Origin: CTSoil-075 sp042610375
GTDB lineage: Bacteria; Bacillota; Negativicutes; DSM-13327
Length of the DNA stretch: 64,000 bases
Assembly: GCF_042610375.1 (NCBI RefSeq)
Contig: NZ_JBGJZL010000001.1
Span: forward strand, 496,001-560,000
Reading direction: 5' to 3'
Position numbers and translations under genes: made by a program. Numbering within the stretch: position 1 is the stretch's first letter; each line of letters starts with the position of its first letter. Positions 58,692-64,000 of the stretch are shown piece by piece. The notes beneath the pieces are model-generated. The model saw only the letters and a list, made by a program, of their open reading frames with translations. It was not told the DNA's origin and searched no databases.

Positions 58692-61559
58692 TTATTTTTT
58701 AGCAGATGTACAACGATCGACTAAATAAACAATGGATTGATAGCTGATTCCGCTACGATGAGAAAGCCCCATCTCACAAGTACGACTGTTGGAATAGCCT
58801 GCACTACAATCAGCTGGTAAACAATCTTTGAGTTCTGATAAGGCAGATTCATTGAGTTCAGGGACTTCAAAGCCTTTATCTCCAGCAAAACCACAACATC
58901 TAACTTTTGCTGGCATAACAACTGTCGTCGCGCAAGCCTCTGCCACTTTTTTGAATTTTTCTTTAAGACCTAGTTTGGTTGAGCTACAAGTTACATGAAC
59001 AGCAATCGTTTCAGGCTGTTTTTTAAACTCAAGCAGATCCATTAAATAATCATGAATAAACTCTAAAGGTTCAAACATTTTAAGCTTTTTGCTCATGACT
59101 TTTCTCATGCGATAGATACAAGGACTCGTATCACAAACAATTGGATATTCACCCTTATTGCTACATTCCAATAAAGCTTTTTCCAGTTCACCGCTCATAT
59201 TATCAGCGGTTTCAAATAAACCTTTACTTTCAAAAGGCATACCGCAACATAATTTATCCATATCTGCCGGAAATATCACTTCATAACCGGCTTTTTCCAT
59301 AAGATGAATCATAGCAGCACTTAGTTGGCGTTGATCTTTATCACCAGGAGCTGCACCGCCCATCGTCCGACTCACGCAACTTGGGAAGTATACGACCTTA
59401 CGTCCTGCTACCCCAGGTTTGGACTTAGAAGGATCTGGTGTATTACCAGCACCAGCGATATAAGGAGTCCACTCTGGCATATGATTACCACTTAAAGAGC
59501 GTAGACCTTTTGTAATACTGCCCATCAGTGATGTACCAAGTATGGAATGAGCTAGGCTAGCAGTCGATAGGCCCAAACGAGCCATCGTTGTAACCCCTGA
59601 GAAATTCTTAGAAATCAATCGACCAATGGATTTTCCATTATCGCCCATAGCACGCGCTCGTTGATTTTTTGTGTAATCACCCGTATTAATGCCTACAGGA
59701 CAGCTAGTCTGACACAAACCATCTGTCGCACATGTTTCATCACCAAAATAAACATAATCTTCTTCGAGACGTCTCAAGCGTTCATTATCTTCACCTGTGG
59801 TTTTAAGCCTTGAAATCTCACGTTGCACCACAATCCGTTGACGTGGCGTCAAGGTCAAATTTTTCGAAGGGCAGTTGATCTCGCAAAAACCGCATTCAAT
59901 ACATTTATCAATAATATCATCAGCCATTGGCATTGGTTTAAAATTTTGAAGATAAATTAACTGATTTTCAGTAATAATAACATCTGGATTTAGAATATTA
60001 TCAGCATCAAATAAAGTCTTTAATTTCCGCATTAGAGTATAAGCCGCTTTGCCCCATTCAAACTCTACAAAAGGAGCCATGTTACGTCCTGTACCATGTT
60101 CAGCTTTCAGCGAGCCATGATATTTATCGACAACCATGTCACAAACATCATTAATGAGTCCTTTATACTTATCTACGGCTTCTGGAGTATCAAACTTCTC
60201 GGTCACTACGAAATGCACATTACCATCAAGAGCATGTCCATAGATAATTCCATCCGTATAATTATACTTATCCATAATATCTCTAAGTTCGAGGATCGCT
60301 TCAGCCAATCTTTCTTTAGGGAAAGCAACATCTTCAATAATAACTGTCGTTCCTGGTTTACGCATGCCACCAACAGCTGGGAAAATACCTTTGCGAATAT
60401 ACCATAATTTTTCATATTCGTATTTTACATCGGTAAAGGCAATGGGTAATACTGTAGGTATCGAAGCTAAACGTTCTTTTACACCCTCAATGAGACTTGT
60501 CAAAGCATCTTTTGTTTCTGTCCGTACTTCAACGAGCAAGGCCGCCGCTTTATCATCTAATGTTTTTAAATAGCTAGGCATAGTCGGTTCATCTTCAACA
60601 GATCTGAGTGAAGCGCGATCCATGAGTTCTGCAGCTGCTACTAACTCCCGATCAAGTTTCATTACTGCTAAACAAGCAGAATTCATATCAGGGAAAATGA
60701 TCAAGGCTGAAGCTTTATGAGCATGCTCTACAACAGTTTTGTAGGTAATTTCAGTAATAAAGCCCAGTGTTCCTTCAGAACCAATCATCAAATGTTTAAT
60801 GATATCAAAAGGATCAACAAAATCCACAAAGGAATTGATACCATACCCAGTCGTACATTTTATTTTAAATTTAAGCTGAATTAATTTTTTCAATTCTGGA
60901 TTTGCATTAATCTCATCACGCAACTGTTCAATACCTTGAATGAGAGGTTGATGAGTTGCAACAAATTTACTCCGTGAAACTGGATCACCAGTATCTAAGA
61001 CACTACCATCAGCAAAAATGATTTTCATATCTGCTAAAGTCTTATAACTATTGTCTGCAGTACCGCAGCACATACCACTTGCATTATTGGCGGCAATCCC
61101 ACCAATCATGGCATTGTTAATCGTTGCTGGATCAGGTCCGATTTTGCGAGCGTATGGTCTCAAATAATCATTGGCTTCAGATCCGATAACACCTGGCTCT
61201 AATGATATGAGTCCCCCGTCATCACTAATCGAATACTTACTCCATCCGTGAGTTGCAACCAACAACACTGAATCAGTGATTGACTGACCAGATAAACTTG
61301 TTCCTGCCGCACGAAAGGTCACAGGTATTTTTGACTGATTGGCAACTTCTAAAATCATCGCCATTTCTTGTGGAGTATCGACTTTAATGACTAGCTTAGG
61401 CAGCATACGATAAAAGCTGGCATCAACACCATAAGCTAAGGTGCGAATTGGATCTGCAAAAACTCTAGCTTCAGGTATGAACTTTACAATAGCATGATAA
61501 AATCCCTTATATTTCTCAGGTAAACTCAAAATATCACTCGGCACAGTTTTTATACCCAT
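58692..61559 (-). CDS. FAD and Fe-S D-lactate/glycolate-type dehydrogenase
   Basis: A 955-residue fusion. The N-terminal FAD-binding type 4 domain (about 35-215) reads VTFRAAGTSLSGQS and GGIAANNASGMCCGT. A FAD-linked oxidase C-terminal domain (about 225-490) includes YGHALDGNVHFVVTEKF and EHGTGRN. Two 4Fe-4S motifs (CIECGFCEINCPS and CATDGLCQTSCPVG, about 530-640) are followed by two CCG domains (about 725-950; CCGMPFESKG and CCGFAGDKGF). This is the architecture of respiratory D-lactate dehydrogenases feeding the quinone pool. GGGGGCT precedes the ATG. Location between cydAB and cydDC suggests electron flow from lactate to cytochrome bd. Confidence 0.9.
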   Translation of the reverse strand: MGIKTVPSDILSLPEKYKGFYHAIVKFIPEARVFADPIRTLAYGVDASFYRMLPKLVIKVDTPQEMAMILEVANQSKIPVTFRAAGTSLSGQSITDSVLLVATHGWSKYSISDDGGLISLEPGVIGSEANDYLRPYARKIGPDPATINNAMIGGIAANNASGMCCGTADNSYKTLADMKIIFADGSVLDTGDPVSRSKFVATHQPLIQGIEQLRDEINANPELKKLIQLKFKIKCTTGYGINSFVDFVDPFDIIKHLMIGSEGTLGFITEITYKTVVEHAHKASALIIFPDMNSACLAVMKLDRELVAAAELMDRASLRSVEDEPTMPSYLKTLDDKAAALLVEVRTETKDALTSLIEGVKERLASIPTVLPIAFTDVKYEYEKLWYIRKGIFPAVGGMRKPGTTVIIEDVAFPKERLAEAILELRDIMDKYNYTDGIIYGHALDGNVHFVVTEKFDTPEAVDKYKGLINDVCDMVVDKYHGSLKAEHGTGRNMAPFVEFEWGKAAYTLMRKLKTLFDADNILNPDVIITENQLIYLQNFKPMPMADDIIDKCIECGFCEINCPSKNLTLTPRQRIVVQREISRLKTTGEDNERLRRLEEDYVYFGDETCATDGLCQTSCPVGINTGDYTKNQRARAMGDNGKSIGRLISKNFSGVTTMARLGLSTASLAHSILGTSLMGSITKGLRSLSGNHMPEWTPYIAGAGNTPDPSKSKPGVAGRKVVYFPSCVSRTMGGAAPGDKDQRQLSAAMIHLMEKAGYEVIFPADMDKLCCGMPFESKGLFETADNMSGELEKALLECSNKGEYPIVCDTSPCIYRMRKVMSKKLKMFEPLEFIHDYLMDLLEFKKQPETIAVHVTCSSTKLGLKEKFKKVAEACATTVVMPAKVRCCGFAGDKGFEVPELNESALSELKDCLPADCSAGYSNSRTCEMGLSHRSGISYQSIVYLVDRCTSAKK

Positions 61560-61691
61560 GTCTATAGCCCCCTATTATATAAAATAGTTTTATGATTATT
61601 CCCTCTCTAAATATACCATAGCTCGCTATAATACACAAAAAAATCTACAAAATTCAACTTTTTTCGACTTTTCTTATATATTTTTTATCTT

Positions 61692-62696
61692 TTAGTATTC
61701 TAAATCCTTAGCATTAACACGTTTTCTAAACACCCAATAAGTCCAACCTTGATAAGCCAAGACAATTGGTACTAAGACCACTGCTGCAACAGTCATTATT
61801 TTCAAAGTATAGGGACTTGATGATGCATTATAAATGGTCAAATTCCATGCAGGGTTAAGGCTAGAGACCATGATGCGTGGAAATAATCCGCTAAAAAACG
61901 CTACCGTCGTAAAAACAATGGCAAATCCACTCATAGCAAAAGCCAATCCAAATTTTTTCACCCATAAGAGCCCATATGACAGGACAAAAACGACTACAGC
62001 TCCCCATAAAGCGATACTTGCGAGAGAACTTTTAAACAAATCCGTATTGGTATAAGTCAAACCTACCAAAAGTAAGAAGACAGCTGCCGCAGCAATTCCA
62101 ATAACAGTAGCCGCTCTGCGCGCGCGTTCAATCAATTCACCCTCGACCTTTAATGTCAAAAACAAAGCTCCGTGGAACAAAAAGACTAGTAAAAATGCAA
62201 CACCGCCAACCAGTGTGTAAGGGCTTAGCAAGTCAAAAAAGGTACCTACATACTGCATCTTGGCATTGATCGGCACACCTTTGATGAGATTCGTGACAGC
62301 AACACCCCATAACAGAGCCGGTACCGCACTACCAAAGAAGATCATCCAATCCCAAGTGCTACGCCATAAAGGGCTTTCATCTTTACTACGAAATTCAAAC
62401 GCTACAGCTCTCACAATCAAAGCCGCTAGCATGAGAAATAAAGCTAAGTAAAAACCACTAAACATGGTGGCATACACATGAGGAAAAGCTGCAAATAATG
62501 CTCCCCCTGCCGTGATCATCCATACCTCGTTACCATCCCACACTGGACCAATGGAATTAATAATCACTCGTCTTTCCACATCATTTCTTCCTAAAAAGGG
62601 CAGTAGCATACCTACACCATAATCAAAGCCTTCAAGAAAGAAGAAGCCCGTAAATAACACACCGACTAACACAAACCATATCAACGTTAGTTCCAT
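61692..62696 (-). CDS. cydB: Cytochrome bd ubiquinol/menaquinol oxidase subunit II
   Basis: A 334-residue integral membrane subunit with about nine helices. FFFLEGFDYGVGMLLPFLG, RRVIINSIGPVWDGNEVWMITAGGALFAAFPHVYATMFSGFYLALFLMLAALIVRAVAFEFR is the family core, and PYTLKIMTVAAVVLVPIVLAYQGWTYWVFRKRV the C-terminal signature. It overlaps cydA by 10 nt with AAGGGGG upstream, so it is coupled. It forms the oxidase with CydA. Confidence 0.95.
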   Translation of the reverse strand: MELTLIWFVLVGVLFTGFFFLEGFDYGVGMLLPFLGRNDVERRVIINSIGPVWDGNEVWMITAGGALFAAFPHVYATMFSGFYLALFLMLAALIVRAVAFEFRSKDESPLWRSTWDWMIFFGSAVPALLWGVAVTNLIKGVPINAKMQYVGTFFDLLSPYTLVGGVAFLLVFLFHGALFLTLKVEGELIERARRAATVIGIAAAAVFLLLVGLTYTNTDLFKSSLASIALWGAVVVFVLSYGLLWVKKFGLAFAMSGFAIVFTTVAFFSGLFPRIMVSSLNPAWNLTIYNASSSPYTLKIMTVAAVVLVPIVLAYQGWTYWVFRKRVNAKDLEY

Positions 62697-64000
62697 AATG
62701 TCGCCCCCTTCTTAGTGACCGTACTTAGAGAAGGTTTATGTTCTACAGGTCCCGCCACGACAAACTTTCGCACTAAATAGACTGTTGCTACCGCTAAGAC
62801 TCCATATAATAAGGTAAAACCGATCAGCGAAATCCAAAGATCTGTTGTTGTCAAATTCGTCGATACAGCCTCACTTACTTTTTGTAATCCCACTACAATC
62901 CACGGTTGACGACCGCCTTCAGTCAAAATCCATCCTGTTGAATTCGCAAGATAAGGGACGGGTAAACTCCACAAGAGCAAATTCAGTATGGTTTTATTGC
63001 TTTCTAATTGTTTTCGATAGAGTAAAAGAGTACTCAGTGCTGCCAATGCAGCCATCCATAGGCCCGAAATGACCATAATACGAAAACTCCAGAAAGATTG
63101 AGTGACACGTGGAATGTAATTTCCTGGTCCATATTTTTTTTCAGCTTCTAACTGTAATTCTTTTATCCCTTTTACCTCACCCTTCATTTCATCATAGATG
63201 AGTAAGGATAATACGCCAGGAACACCAATCTCTGTCGTATTTCGCTGATTGCTTTCATCAGGTACTGCAATAATAGCAAAAGAAGCTGGATTTTCCGTTT
63301 CCCATAGAGCCTCCATCGCTGCCATTTTCATTGGTTGTTTTTTACCAATAAATTGAGCTTGTAAATGACCTGTACCCATCACTAGCACCGTACTCACCAG
63401 CATACAAACCAGACCAATTTTGATTGAAGGATTAAAAATAGATAAATGTCTTTGTTTTAATAAGTAGTACGCACTAATCGCAGAGACAAACACACCTGCT
63501 GTTACAAGACCGCCAAGCACAGTATGAGGAAATTGCCCCCATACATAAGGATTCATAATAAGAGCTGGAAAATCGACCATCTCAGCCCGCCCATTCTGCA
63601 AAGAATATCCAACTGGCGACTGCATAAAAGAATTCGCAGTCAAAATCCAAAAAGCCGATAAGTTACTGCTGAATGCTACAATCCAAATGCAGAGTAGATG
63701 TACTTTCTTTGATAACTTATCCCAGCCAAAAATCCATAGACCAAGAAAAGTCGACTCTAGGAAAAAAGCTGTCAAGGCTTCCATCGCTAGAGGAGCCCCA
63801 AAAATATCCCCCATAAATCGGGAATATTCGGCCCAGTTCATACCAAACTGAAATTCTTGAACAATTCCTGTAGCCACACCCATTGAAAAGTTGACTAAAA
63901 ATAACTTCCCCCAGAACTGAGTCATTTTTTTGTACATCTCATTCCCTGTTCGGACATACATTGTTTCCATCATGGCGATCAAAATTGTCAATCCTAATGT
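62687..64000 (-). CDS. cydA: Cytochrome bd oxidase subunit I (5' end beyond the window)
   Basis: 437 residues are visible. The N-terminus is cut by the right edge: the frame is open to 64000 and reads TLGLTILIAMMETMYVRTGN, which is internal to TM1 of CydA, so about 25 residues including the first haem-ligand His are missing. Visible signs are MNWAEYSRFMGDIFGAPLAMEALTAFFLESTFLGLWIFGW, WILTANSFMQSPVGY, a short Q-loop with the family's GRQPW (TEGGRQPWIV), and a C-terminal helix. It binds haems b558, b595 and d and oxidises quinol. The Q-loop is the short type. Confidence 0.95.
   Translation of the reverse strand, partial: TLGLTILIAMMETMYVRTGNEMYKKMTQFWGKLFLVNFSMGVATGIVQEFQFGMNWAEYSRFMGDIFGAPLAMEALTAFFLESTFLGLWIFGWDKLSKKVHLLCIWIVAFSSNLSAFWILTANSFMQSPVGYSLQNGRAEMVDFPALIMNPYVWGQFPHTVLGGLVTAGVFVSAISAYYLLKQRHLSIFNPSIKIGLVCMLVSTVLVMGTGHLQAQFIGKKQPMKMAAMEALWETENPASFAIIAVPDESNQRNTTEIGVPGVLSLLIYDEMKGEVKGIKELQLEAEKKYGPGNYIPRVTQSFWSFRIMVISGLWMAALAALSTLLLYRKQLESNKTILNLLLWSLPVPYLANSTGWILTEGGRQPWIVVGLQKVSEAVSTNLTTTDLWISLIGFTLLYGVLAVATVYLVRKFVVAGPVEHKPSLSTVTKKGATLWN

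Overview
The window is a low-GC Firmicutes chromosome segment with densely packed, operon-like genes, almost all on the minus strand in the middle and right parts. The gene set combines a sigma-54/AcoR-controlled acetoin-type dehydrogenase, a four-subunit 2-oxoacid:ferredoxin oxidoreductase, HydG with its TM1266-family partner, a T-box in front of serA, strong Shine-Dalgarno sites, and cytochrome bd next to a respiratory lactate dehydrogenase. This fits an anaerobic, fermentative member of the Negativicutes such as Pelosinus/Sporomusaceae. The taxonomic call is an inference from gene content, not from a marker gene. No rRNA, tRNA, CRISPR array or insertion sequence was seen.

Region 1 (1-19,300) holds a chemoreceptor and then a sugar-acid uptake and catabolism island. 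It has two near-duplicate MFS anion symporters and two near-duplicate GntR/FCD repressors. It also has a secreted lactonase, two TIM-barrel isomerases, a DapA-type and an HpaI-type aldolase, a hydroxyacid dehydrogenase, a glycerate 2-kinase, a third MFS carrier and a Cache chemoreceptor. Four transcription units start with the same promoter block (TTGACA-N16-TAAAAT), each followed at once by a dyad TGATAT-N5-ATATCA. The same dyad also precedes both gntR genes. I read this as one local GntR regulon that couples extracellular lactone hydrolysis, uptake, C3-acid catabolism and chemotaxis. The substrate is unknown and no sugar-acid dehydratase is present. A decayed sigma-54 activator lies inside the island.

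Region 2 (19,300-24,400) holds a split transketolase with a phosphofructokinase, a DUF362 Fe-S protein and a third GntR regulator. A different shared site (TGATCGTACCA) precedes three of these units.

Region 3 (24,400-31,000) holds a thioesterase, a small unknown protein, korDABC with a DASS/SLC13 carrier, and an iron alcohol dehydrogenase.

Region 4 (31,000-40,500) is an acetoin-dehydrogenase-type operon (E1 alpha, E1 beta, E2, LipB, LipA, DUF6506, E3, small ACT-like protein). It has a near-consensus sigma-54 promoter and a divergent-looking repeat zone just upstream, and its activator AcoR is the next gene.

Region 5 (40,500-55,000) holds deoC, an orphan sensor kinase, serS, TM1266-hydG, a YkvI-like carrier, a thioredoxin-reductase-like flavoprotein lacking a clear NADPH site, and a T-box-controlled serA-DUF1015-serC operon. 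A flavin-reductase-like protein and a DUF2225 protein follow.

Region 6 (55,000-64,000) is cydA-cydB-lactate dehydrogenase-cydD-cydC, with cydA running off the right edge.
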